Shown here piece by piece: positions 25,104-35,038 of a stretch of 64,000 nt of DNA. The stretch covers positions 248,001 to 312,000 of the forward strand of contig BLZA01000009.1 of NCBI GenBank assembly GCA_013423385.1. The letters are read 5' to 3'. The notes beneath the pieces were generated by a model. The model was given only the letters and a program-made list of their open reading frames with translations, was not told the DNA's origin and searched no databases. Made by a program: the position numbers and the translations under genes. The stretch is from Naganishia liquefaciens (taxonomy: Eukaryota; Basidiomycota; Tremellomycetes; Filobasidiales; Filobasidiaceae). Numbering within the stretch: the first letter of the stretch is position 1; every line of letters begins with the position of its first letter.

Positions 25104-25226
25104 TTAAGCAATGACACAGAACTGGTAAGGAGGTGAGGCGAACCACTCAATCCTAGCGTCGTTGACCGGAACCGCGACTTCGCCGTTGACCGCAGCGGTA
25201 GAGTAGGTGACTGAAAAGGCGTCCAT
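25104..25226 (-). CDS. Lipopeptide mating pheromone precursor, copy 1
   Basis: A single-exon frame of 40 residues that starts MDAFSVTYSTAAV and ends WFASPPYQFCVIA. The last four residues CVIA form a CAAX box, the signal for farnesylation of Cys, removal of VIA and carboxymethylation. Length, lack of other cysteines, an N-terminal pro-part and the CAAX end are the hallmarks of basidiomycete pheromones; the MDAF start and CVIA end match what I recall of Cryptococcus-type precursors. The mature peptide should be the C-terminal 10-16 residues, possibly cut in the VNDARIEW part. It sits next to, and is divergent from, the STE3 receptor. An identical copy lies in the right arm. It is easily missed by gene finders because of its size. 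Confidence 0.93.
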   Translation of the reverse strand: MDAFSVTYSTAAVNGEVAVPVNDARIEWFASPPYQFCVIA

Positions 25227-25347
25227 TGTAATCGAATTCTCGAGTTTATAAGATGATAGAGCGCTCGGAGTGATTGAGTGGAGGATCGAAGGTGTGGTAT
25301 GGACAAGATGAGTTGATGCATAGCTTTAGATACATCTCTTCATTTCA

Positions 25348-25355
25348 TTTATATA
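25348..25355 (-). promoter_or_regulatory. TATA box of pheromone gene 1
   Basis: TATATAAA on the minus strand, 122 bp upstream of the ATG at 25226, is the only strong TATA element in the arm. Its distance suits a fungal core promoter with a leader of 60-90 nt. Confidence 0.6.
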
Positions 25356-25442
25356 TGCGTCAGTTTGCTTGCTCCTGCTTACTCCTGCTTCAAGCCAACA
25401 GCATCATGGGTGGAGCGCTGTGACACACAGCCTGAGTAAAAA

Positions 25443-25554
25443 ACAATAGACAATAGACAATAGACAATAGACAATAGACAATAGACAATAGACAATAGAC
25501 AATAGACAATAGACAATAGACAATAGATAATAGACAATAGACAATAGACAATAG
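25443..25554. repeat. 7-bp minisatellite, 16 units of ACAATAG
   Basis: Sixteen head-to-tail 7-bp units, with one variant (ATAATAG). The array lies in the intergenic space shared by pheromone copy 1 (its ATG is about 220 bp away) and STE3 (ATG about 240 bp away). As 7 is not a multiple of 3, all frames read through it, creating false Tyr/Leu/Ile-rich ORFs. The partner array in the other arm has 27 units. Confidence 0.98.
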
Positions 25555-25790
25555 ATATGATCAGATTGTCGCGTTCGCTGCAGACGCGACCCTTTCGAAT
25601 GCAGCCTCCAGGCTTGTAAGACGACTTTGGGAATGGCCTCTCATGCTGATCAATGCTTTTCACCACTGCCTCATTGACTTACGACGAAGAGATTGATCGA
25701 ACAACTCAAACGTGCACTTATCTCCCCGTCGAATTGAGCCGGACTGGTCCTGGTCATACCATCCCACCACTCGTCCATATCTCAGCGACG

Positions 25791-27127
25791 ATGCGACATC
25801 CCAGCTACATCGTTCTCTCGCTCCTAGCTGCTCTCACTGTTGCTCTCCCTGCTTCATGGCACTGGAGAGCGAATAACATTGCGACATTATCGATTATCTT
25901 CTGGCTGTTCTCGGCAAACTTGGTCGTCGCTGTGAATGCAATCATCTGGTCCGATAACTACAACGACTGGAGTCCAGTGTGGTGCGATATATGTGAGTCG
26001 TCTCAGATGCATACCGATAGCAAGATGCTGATGCTCTTCGCTTTCGCAAAGCGGGAAGAGTGGTACTCGCTGCAGGGATAGCTATCCCCATCTGTTGCTT
26101 GTCACAGATGCATAAATTGGAAGCAGTCGCATCGACACGTACGGCAGGGATATCCCAAACAAAGAACAATCGACGCAGAGCGTGGGATGTTATCTTGTGT
26201 CTAGGATTTCCGGTGGTTCATGTTGCGCTTCGGTATATCGTGCAAGGCCACCGGTACGATCTCGCTGAAAATATTGGCTGTGTCATACCGTTCTGGTTCA
26301 CGTGGCCAGGTCTGATCATCGTCAACTTGGTGCCTTTGGTGATATGTATAGCTGCTCTAGTCTATGCCAGTGAGTTTGAGGAGACCATCTCCTTATCACC
26401 AGCACTGAAGTATCCACAATAAAACTCGTAGTACTAGCCCTCCGATGGTTTTTGATTCGACGCATGCAGTTCACTGCATTGCTGCAAGCTTCTTCTGGCG
26501 GGCTCACGACTGGTCGATACCTACGATTGATATCCTTGACTTTGGTTGACGTTACAATCGTCATTTTCGGCGCAATTTATCAGCTCGTCATCCGTTTCAA
26601 AACTGATGAGCTTTCGCCATATGGGTCGTGGCGGGAAGCACATCAAGATTTTGGACAGATACAGCAGTACTCCGAAGACTTCAATATCGACGTCGCGTCC
26701 AACGCCATGACACTCTACCTACTGCCCCTTTATTCCTTTGTTTTCTTTATCTTTTTTGGTTTCGGCGAAGAGGCCATCCGGGAATACCTTCTTTTCGGGA
26801 GAGCGATCGTCAGATGGTATAATCGTCTGCTCATTCGACGGTGAGTCTTTGGAACGGCGCACAATGACATATGTCAGCCATACTAAGATACCTTGAGATA
26901 GGCCAGCGCCAAATGCCACTGTTCAGGCGGACTTCACTTTAGGCACAAGGGTAGCCCACGGTGCGACACACTCCGACAAGCCCAACTCTGACCCTGTCGG
27001 CACACGCTGGGATGACAGTCACGTGGCATGCGCCGACAGTCAGGAGGAGATGGGCTCGTTCGGAAAGATCGTTGGTGCGAAGAAGCGGCTGGATGTCGGG
27101 TTATCCACCGAGGTGACTGTTGTATAA
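25791..27127 (+). CDS. STE3: STE3-type pheromone receptor (GPCR)
   Basis: Seven-helix receptor for a lipid-modified pheromone, coupling to a G-alpha protein at the plasma membrane. Reading GT-AG introns at 25993-26051, about 26370-26437 and 26841-26901 gives 382 residues. Exon 1 has TM1-TM2 with the STE3 signature RANNIATLSIIFWLFSANLV and NAIIWSDN...PVWCDIS, joined exactly across the first intron. TM3 is GRVVLAAGIAIPICCLSQMH; TM4 begins VILCLGFPVVHVALRYIVQG with the following QGHRY loop; TM5 is TWPGLIIVNLVPLVICIAAL; TM6 LRLISLTLVDVTIVIFGAIY; TM7 MTLYLLPLYSFVFFIFFGF. A short cytoplasmic tail ends EVTVV. The ATG at 25791 (MRHPSYIVLS) directly precedes TM1. All structural parts are present, so the receptor looks functional. 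Confidence 0.96.
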
Positions 27128-27188
27128 TTTTATTTCGCGCCCCGTAAATGTATTCGAACTACAATGGCTGCGGGTCTCCATATATTCC

Positions 27189-28298
27189 TTATTCGAAAGC
27201 ATCGTCCGCAGATTTCCGTACGAGCTGACGGACCTTCTTCTTATACACTAACGTGGAATGACTCAATCAGCAATTGATTCAGATGATGTTTTGGTCGTCA
27301 AACCGTGCGGATTTCCTTACAGGTATAATTATCTCGCACTTCTTTCGCAGCATCGACATTAGCAGGCGAGTCCAGGTCGGGTTTGTTTTGCGACAGAAGG
27401 CTGATGACTGAAATGAGCTGTGTGACGGAAGGCAGAATGAGTGTCGTGGATTTCGTGGACGCGAAAAGCTTGACATGCGAGCGACTTACTACAGTCTCTA
27501 CTGTATGCACCGGCAGCCATCGTTCGCCTGCATCCTCGTACCCATACACATCGTCTCCCGGAGCGTGCTGATCATGCGTGAGTGGGATCAAACTACACGA
27601 CGAGGAGATCGGAAGATGTTCTCACCAGTATGGAAATGCAGACTGTGCCGTCCGGGTATACTGATGTATTCGTGATGTTAGTCGAATTGCTAAAACTTGA
27701 CAGTTAATCATATCCGACTTACTGTTCGGATGCCACATTTCCGAAACAAACCTCATCTTCGGCGGCAGTAGCGGGTATTCCTTGAAGCCAGGAGTCCATG
27801 ACAGCCAAGAACAGTTGATGTCAAAGCCAACTAAGCAAAAAGCTATAATAAATGCGGAGTTCTGAACGTACATCTGGAAATGACAGCCGAGCCTTCAGGA
27901 AAGCGCCTTCGTATAGAGTATCAGCAGGACTGTGAAAGAGAGGGTTGGGTGACGGAAGCGCCGCGAGTGGTTCAGATCCGAGGTGTCAGCTGTTGAATGT
28001 GGATGAAGACACGTTCACACACCCCATAATCATGATATCCCACTCGAGAAGGTTGTCGTCGTCTACGAGTCCAGCAGAGAAACCGTCTACAGGGTGCTTG
28101 CGCAGTTCTATGATGTGAAGATGCGACTTCAGTGCCTCTCACATATGCGGTGACGACCGAGATCGCTTGCACGTCGAGAGCAAGGGAAGCCATACCCATT
28201 AGCTGTTTCCGCAGAATCAGGTTTCCTTGGCCGCGCGACTTGGTAACACCAGTACATGATGCCGATGTGCCGCTGACTGGCATCGAAGAAGAATTCAT
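27189..28298 (-). CDS. Ubiquitin-conjugating enzyme E2, UBE2G/Ubc7 type
   Basis: E2 enzyme, probably of the class acting in ER-associated degradation. Splicing gives LILRKQLM-ELRKHPVDGFSAGL, DDDNLLEWDIMIMG, DTLYEGAFLKARLSFPD, GFKEYPLLPPKMRF and MWHPN. The active-site stretch is YPDGTVCISILH (catalytic Cys in VCISIL, near 27650), followed by an acidic insertion (HAPGDDVYGYEDAGERW, as in UBE2G, absent from most E2s), LPVHTVETV and SPANVDAAKE. A last intron (about 27245-27330) leads to YKKKVRQLVRKSADDAFE and the stop at 27189; without it the C-terminus would be wrong. The start is ATG 28298 or 28283. It is convergent with STE3 (61 bp between stops) and lies inside the mating locus. Confidence 0.9.
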
Positions 28299-30817
28299 TG
28301 AGGCAGTGTTGAAGCAGCTGTTGAAATCGGCAGATGTCTCTAATCTTGTTGGATAGATTGAGAAAGCGCCTGAGGTGGATATTGCTAGCTCTGTCCAACT
28401 CTTGTCGCTTATCGAGTAGAACCGAAGGACAGGGATGCCGAACAGTCCGATTAGAATATCGAGGGAAGTGGTATTGCGCTGCTTGCAATAGAATACTGAT
28501 CTCTCCTCGAATCGCCAGAGCGCGCGATTATTGAAATCGCTGTGTTCTCGAGATCTTGAAAAACTGGAAAGATACCGAATTAGTAATACCGGCCCAGTTT
28601 CCAGACTTTTCGGCTTGTGTGCAAGCGCAGGTTCAAGTACTGTACAATTCCTTCCACTACGTAGTATCATGAAATGATAGGGCGTCGGTTGAGGAAGCTG
28701 GGTAGGCTCTCACCCCACTAGGCCTTCGGCCACTCCTAATAATATAATGATGGTACCAGGCCCTGAGGAAACCTCCGAGAGCTACGAGAAGATAGTCATC
28801 AAGAAACACCATTCACGCCGGTTCGAACTCGGCGGCCGGACAGAAGTTAGTCTTACGAGCTGTCTTACGTGTATCCAACTTTTGCACGCTAATGAAGTGA
28901 TCATACCTCGTCCTCGTGATGTTGCAACTCACGTCGCATGCATACCATTATCTTGGGCAGACGGGATGATTTTCCTCTGAACGGCAGCAGGACAGGATAT
29001 TCAGAATCGGACAGTGCAGCTATCAATGCAGTCCCCCAAATCCCGACCGTGTTCTGATTGGTTGTGACGTGCGGAATCAAGAAGAATTAACTTAATGGTA
29101 CTGTACTTGTACAAGTACCCACAGCTGTACACCCATCATCTGGCGGCCACGCGTCGAATATAATAGGCTTAAAAGTGACTTCGTCCTTTTGATGCTACAA
29201 GCTGGAATTGTTCAAAAAGGCGTCCCAATACAGCCTCCCCAAGGGGGTCAGATTAGTTCTGAATGACACCATCATCGTTGGGATCGATCAGGAGCCTTAT
29301 GGGCTGCTTGATGGATTGTGTGGTATCAATGGTTGCGCGTCCAATTCATTACAACAGAACAGAAGCGTATCATTGCAAGTATGTGGTAATTTCGCTCCAA
29401 ATACTTTCTATCTATATCTACCTCGATGTCGAGTCTCGCAGCTGTAGCTGTCCTAAGGGACATCTTGGTAGACGACTTCAATCAGAAATATGCGAGATGG
29501 CAAAAACGGGCTCCGGCCGCCTTGCGAAACTCGATGACGCGCACTCTTATATCTGCACAACTTGACAAACGCGCATACTCGACAAATCCATCACGATATT
29601 CATCAATCTTCCCGCAGCCTCAAACTATATAACTATACTCCTCAATTTTCCCGCAACTTTCAGAGTTGTATTTGCCCTGCATGACGTTCTCGGTTCAACG
29701 TACTATGGCAGGTCACCTCGGTTCCTCAGAGCCTTCACAGGCTAAGAACTTTTGCGAGCCAACATGGTGTCGCTGGCTACAGCTGTCGTACCTTAGATGG
29801 AATTCGCTGATTTCAAGACTCGGATACGACCTCTCAGCCGATCACGCAGAGTACACTTGTACCCTGGATAATCCGATACATGGACCGAGAATGCTAGTAG
29901 ATGATTAAAGCTATGACGATTGGTAACATATTCAGCTCATCCGGACGTGCATGATGCTGTGAGGCGGCAAAGGATGTCTAAAGGATAGAACGGAATCATC
30001 CGGAGCACAACGGAACGAGGCAGCGTAGAAAGCATCATTTGCATCAATTACAAAGGAGGCTGTGTGAAGACGCGTTTACTGATTACAGTACAGACAACAA
30101 AGGTAGACAACCGGACAAGACGGAAGAAAGGGGAGAAAGAAAGGGGGTTGTGCAAGCTGTACACGCTTGCGGGTGATGGAAAGTCTTTCAGACGGATAAT
30201 AACACAGATGAGACGCTTTCCCGACTCGTAGTTCTCACGGCTCGCTCACGCAGAATTGCCGTTGTACTTAGGACAGCATTCTTATTTCGCGACCTCGCTC
30301 TACGGTCGTCTTGGTCATCATATTGTTCCCGACATACCAACGGTGTACAACGGGCGCTCGTGATTCGCATTCTTCGCGGGAGAAGGCATTTCTGTTGTTG
30401 TCCGAGTGAGTGGATAGGTATTAGTCAAGGGCAGAGATTGATCAAGCATTTTACCAAATCTTGTCATCTCGTAACCATTCTATTAGGATTCTCGAAGGTA
30501 TCATCTCTGTATCTTTGTGTCCTCAGGCTGCGCTGCCACATCAGGATCTCCATGTCTCGGACTCCAGTCATCAGCCCAAATATGCTCGGCGACGAGCGCT
30601 CATGGCTTTCTGATTACATTCGCCAACCCACCAACGGCATGCTTAAGTCAAGGGAGCCAAAGCTCAGGCGGAAGGACCGGAGTGATCAGAGTCTCGATCG
30701 GTCATCCAGTATACATGCTTCGAGCACACCAACCACGGCTCAACCTGACATGTAAGGGAGGGTTTGGCAAACATTACAGCTATAGCTGCTCACACTACCG
30801 TTAGACATACGGACACT
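28299..30817. other. 2.5 kb inside the mating locus without a recognised gene
   Basis: No frame shows a known domain. The longest plausible small frame starts at ATG 29426 and ends at 29632 (68 codons, MSSLAAVAVLRDILVDDFNQ...), helical in character but unrecognised. A perfect 16-bp palindrome (GTACTTGTACAAGTAC) lies at 29103-29118, about 40 bp before an AATATAAT element at 29158. The right end must contain the STE12 promoter and leader. This is the most diverged-looking part of the locus and may hold decayed genes. Confidence 0.4.
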
Positions 30818-33800
30818 ATGCCAAACATATCGCTACCGCCCCCACCTGACGTTCAGCCCAGACCGCTCACAACCAGGGAAGCACAACTGGTGGATCATCT
30901 GGTTAGGCTCCAGTTGGTGAGGGACAGCACATACAACTGATGACTTGGCCCAGAGCTAATGTATTCGCTTCATGGACTAAGTTCCTAGCCACAGGACCGG
31001 GATCCTGGCAAATCCACGGGGCCATGTCCAACGAGACTGTAAGTTCCCGTGATTATGCTTTTCTTGAAAATGTCTAGAGCGCTGAAATATGCTGATTTGG
31101 CCTGCGGCTGATGAAGCAGATCCACCCATTACGCGATCATTGGGAGTCGTTCCCAGGCAATCAGCCGGCAGATGCGGCTTCCTTCATTTCCTCACCTCAT
31201 CCAGCTTTGAATAGGTTTCTGCTTCCCAACGGAGAGCACGTGTCTTGCGTATACTGGAATGGGCTATATCAGATTACGGGCACAGATATTGGTGGGTTCG
31301 GGATGCAGTCTTCACCGGATCCAAACCATTAGATATCACTGACAGCGCATTGTATTGGCTTTGCATCAGTACGAGCGTTAGCCTTTCGCTTCGAAGCCTT
31401 TGGTCGCCCCGTGCGAACCGCTATGATCAAAAAGTTTGAGGAGGGTGTTTTCTCGGACTTAAGAAACTTGAAGCCAGGTGAAGACGCCTCCTTGGAGAAG
31501 CCCAAAGCAAGTAGAAACCCTTCTTCTTTCTCTGAACAGCTATGGTGATGCTTTGAGGAAATGTGCGCTCGCTGACACCCGCATTAGTAGAGCGAGTTCC
31601 TGGATCTGCTATTCAAGCATGGATGTATTCGGACCCAGAAGAAGCAGAAGGTCTTCTACTGGTACGCCATTTGCCGTTAGAACCGCCTGGTGTGGTATTC
31701 TGAGACAGCCGTCATTCCTGCCTCTCCCTAGGTTCTCAGTACCGCATGATCGGCTGTTCCTAGACGCTCTTGAGCGAGACCTGAAACGGGAGAAAGACGG
31801 CCTGCAGGCAACCACAGAAGTCATAGGCGAACCTGCACGCAGCTTCAGGTAGGACTATCCGCCTCTTTTACTTCTCGAGAACTATTCAAACAAGCCTTGC
31901 TTCAGATGGGATCCATCGCGCAGTTTATTCGAACAATTCGCTGCTTCGGAATCTACTTGCGTCAGAAGCTTTTCCAATGTGAGCGCTTTAACCATGTCTA
32001 GTATTTTACAGTCTGATTGTCAAGATCGTTCCAGCCGCCGGATCACTCGAGTGTTTGTTTAGAGGAGCGCAACACCCAAATAGCAGCAGGAGCTGGTTCC
32101 TTGACCGCCGACAAGATAAATGACACCTTGAGCTTAGGAGCTCTCCCGCAACTGCCAATGCCCAGCGGTATGGATTACGGCAGAAAGCCCGTGCTAGTCT
32201 CCCTCTTTGAAGGGGCTCCCGCTTACAAACAGCGGAAGAAAAAGCCATTGTCGCAAACGACGGCCAAGAACGCTGAATCCAAGTATAGCCACAGCTCGGG
32301 AAACGAGAATGGAATCAACAATTACACCCACGATAACACAAACAAGAAAGACAAGCAGGATCATGACCATCTAGCTCTGGAAGATGCATCTCAGCCTGAA
32401 AGTTGTGTAGTTACTCGAACGGTGAAAACTGACTTCCTTCAAGCAGAATATTTTCAACAAGAGGAGACGGCGATTGACAGGCATGTTACAGCTACCTGTT
32501 TTGAGCCAACAGCCATGATCAAGTGTTTGCGCTCTGGAAATAATGCTAGTGATGCTCCCGCTTGTGTGGCCGATGATCATCCGCCTGAGTTTTCCCTCAC
32601 GGATCAGGCTGCGGTGTCGGAACCGGTCATGGGCAGTCCGCCTTCCTTGCAGCCAAATCAATGGAAGCCTTATCCATACGCAAGTGGAGACTCGCAACCG
32701 ATACATCGCAAAGACGCAGCAAGTCCCATGCTGTCTGGTGGCCATTGCGTATCACTTCCGAAGTCACATCGCTTGACAAACCATCACAGTCTGCTCAGAG
32801 AGACGCACAACGAGGAATCCACCAATTGCCCCTCACAAACCCTCTCAGACACTTCTGTTTCAGTTACTACGGGCAGAATGTTTCAGTGTCCATTAGACAC
32901 ATGCGGGCGCCTATTCAAACGTTTGGAGCATCTCAAAAGACACGTCCGAACGCATACGCAGGAACGACCGTATGTGTGTACACATTGCCGTAAACGATTT
33001 AGCCGAAGCGATAATTTGACCCAGCATCTCAAAATCCACGACAAAGTCACTCGTAACGAACGGGGAAGACCGGAGAATGATGAGAAGCTCGTGAAACTCC
33101 TCGAAGCTAGAGTCGAGACTCTGAGCGGAAGCGCTTTCGACAGGACCCAATTTGGCTATTCTCATGGACAAGGCCCCGGACGTGTTTTTGAGCCGACAGC
33201 GGACTTTATTGTTGGGAGTTCTCGGGAGAAAGGGCGGTATATCGCACAATCTTCCATACGCCAATCAGCTTTGGCTAATCGTCGGTCCATCTATCCCGAA
33301 TGGCAACAATTGGCGAGCTCAAGCAATTCATTAGGCCCAATGTTCAGAAATGACGGCCGTCATGCTGCGCCGGCGTATCCATACACATTGCCGTTGAAAG
33401 ATCAGAACCAGCTTCATTGTTCGCCTCTATTATCTCGTTCGGGCACACGCTCGCCTCCGATGGCATCGTTAGGGTATGTTGTGGTAGGACAATCTGATAC
33501 AGCAGATATGACGCTTCCGGCACAACGGCTTGGGCGGCCCAGAGTTTCAGTCCCCGCATTCAGATACTCCCCTTACTCCCCATCAAGGGCAGGATTGGCT
33601 CTTCAGGGTCACGTGGAGCCGCCCGTGGTTCCAGGCTGTTCCGCCATCGTGATTCAACCTTCCGTCGGCGCCTTTTTAGATCCATTCCAAAGGGATATCG
33701 TTCTGGCTCGCTCAATCAACGATGGCAACAGCGCGCTCATTATGCAAGGACCCAAAATTGACGAATCACAAAGCTTGGAATTAGAGGTTAAAGATTTCCC

Positions 33801-34152
33801 ACAAAGCGTGGTGGAGCGTCACGGGCCACTCGGAACAAATTTGACGGGCTCACAAAGCAAAGACTCTGCGGAAATTCCGTAAGTACAAGAGAAGAGTCGA
33901 GATCAATGGATCGCCACTGAACATCAATCCAGCACCGTCCCCGCCTATGAACACTCGGTACTCCCTGCAAACATTGAAAGACCAGAAGGCACACAGCAGA
34001 TGGAAGGGCCCGAGTCCCCCGAAGCTCTTGCGTTCAGCGGCATGCTAGTTACCGCTAGTTATGAGCCTGCTGAGGCAGCAGACTGGCCGTCAGATGCAAC
34101 CTGTATAAACGATCATCAGTCCCTGGTACGAGAATTGCTTCCACCTGGCTAA
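30818..34152 (+). CDS. STE12: STE12-like transcription factor (homeodomain-like plus two C2H2 fingers)
   Basis: Nuclear factor at the end of the pheromone MAP-kinase pathway. From ATG 30818, [16 protein letters not shown] joins [15 protein letters not shown], then [80 protein letters not shown] and [20 protein letters not shown]: the complete STE12 DNA-binding domain. [12 protein letters not shown] exon follows. A long exon to 33880 carries two C2H2 fingers, [23 protein letters not shown] and [21 protein letters not shown] in overlapping form, as in basidiomycete STE12. A final exon ends LVRELLPPG at 34152. One intron appears to use a GC donor (31508). The junction at about 31979-32025 could not be made in phase (see findings). 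Confidence 0.92.
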
Positions 34153-34510
34153 TCCGGTTGGCATTACCAATATTTCGATGGTGCACCCAATGGGCTTAAG
34201 GAGTCTTCAGGCAACGCCTTCGCATCTTTGATGCCATTCGTATACGTAAATCTGTAGATATTGGAAATGATTAGGATCGATTGATGTTCCAGCCCCTTCC
34301 ACCGACTGTCCGGCCTCTAGATACGGCGTTGATCTAACAGAGCCAGGCTGCTCCGACCGTCGATGTTCCGTTCCAGGCTGACATATGGCTAACCCTGCTG
34401 GTTTGCCGTACCAAGCTGGCTTGTCTAAATGAGGTGCTATTCAAGATAGGACGACTGAAGTTTCCCATTGCCGCAATATCGCCTTTTGCCTATCATCTAC
34501 GGTTCATGCT
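34153..34510. other. Intergenic between STE12 and the right minisatellite
   Basis: About 360 bp holding the STE12 3' UTR. No frame has protein character. The sequence CTATTGCCTATTGT at 34511 marks the start of the minisatellite. Confidence 0.4.
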
Positions 34511-34699
34511 CTATTGCCTATTGTCTATTGTCTATTGTCTATTGTCTATTGTCTATTGTCTATTGTCTATTGTCTATTGTCTATTGTCTATTGTCTATTG
34601 TCTATTGTCTATTGTCTATTGTCTATTGTCTATTGTCTATTGTCTATTGTCTATTGTCTATTGTTTCTTGTCTATTGTCTATTGTCTATTGTCTATTGT
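34511..34699. repeat. 7-bp minisatellite, 27 units of CTATTGT
   Basis: Twenty-seven head-to-tail units, the first (CTATTGC) and one internal (TTCTTGT) variant, in opposite orientation to the 16-unit left array. It ends 216 bp before the ATG of pheromone copy 2. The copy-number difference between arms shows the array is hypervariable and argues that the two arms are separate genomic sequences, not one read set used twice. Confidence 0.98.
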
Positions 34700-34786
34700 T
34701 TTTTACTCAGGCTGTGTGTCACAGCGCTCCACCCATGATGCTGTTGGCTTGAAGCAGGAGTAAGCAGGAGCAAGCAAACTGACGCA

Positions 34787-34794
34787 TATATAAA
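34787..34794 (+). promoter_or_regulatory. TATA box of pheromone gene 2
   Basis: TATATAAA, 122 bp before the ATG at 34916, identical to the element of copy 1. Just upstream lies a short imperfect direct repeat, AAGCAGGAGTAAGCAGGAGC. Confidence 0.6.
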
Positions 34795-34915
34795 TGAAAT
34801 GAAGAGATGTATCTAAAGCTATGCATCAACTCATCTTGTCCATACCACACCTTCGATCCTCCACTCAATCACTCCGAGCGCTCTATCATCTTATAAACTC
34901 GAGAATTCGATTACA

Positions 34916-35038
34916 ATGGACGCCTTTTCAGTCACCTACTCTACCGCTGCGGTCAACGGCGAAGTCGCGGTTCCGGTCAACGACGCTAGGATTGAGTGGT
35001 TCGCCTCACCTCCTTACCAGTTCTGTGTCATTGCTTAA
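34916..35038 (+). CDS. Lipopeptide mating pheromone precursor, copy 2
   Basis: Base-for-base the same 40-codon gene as copy 1, in the opposite orientation, with the C-terminal CAAX box CVIA at 35024-35035 and stop TAA at 35036-35038. Promoter and 3' region are also identical for 218 bp upstream and 242 bp downstream. Because both copies keep a complete frame and promoter, both are probably expressed and add to pheromone dose. A GTAAGC...TTTTGCAG segment at 35060-35123 after the stop has the form of a 64-nt 3' UTR intron. The receptor gene lies 9 kb away instead of adjacent. Confidence 0.93.
   Translation: MDAFSVTYSTAAVNGEVAVPVNDARIEWFASPPYQFCVIA

Larger units (their letters stand above)
24862..25442. 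repeat. Left arm of a perfect inverted repeat (581 bp)
   Basis: Every base from 24862 to 25442 is the reverse complement of 34700-35280 (paired positions always sum to 60142), with no mismatch or indel on line-by-line comparison. The arm carries the pheromone gene, its promoter and a 64-nt intron-like segment downstream. Identity stops abruptly at 24862 (GCGGACCAC then CACATCC here, AATATA in the other arm). Inward it continues into the 7-bp minisatellite. Confidence 0.98.

Noticed and set aside
25443-25554. Repeat array as a possible CRISPR or telomere-like tract
   Set aside because: Units are contiguous without spacers, 7 bp long, eukaryotic context, and internal to the chromosome between two genes.
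28817-28836. T-arm-like motif GCCGGTTCGAACTCGGC, possible tRNA
   Set aside because: The conserved G-C closing pair of the T stem is not satisfied and no acceptor, D or anticodon arm can be built around it on either strand.
34434-34763. Open frames of 74-109 codons reading a Tyr-Cys-Leu-Leu-Ser-Ile-Val heptad over the minisatellite (also 25379-25666)
   Set aside because: They arise because a 7-bp repeat without stop codons is open in all three frames; the sequence is pure repeat translation.
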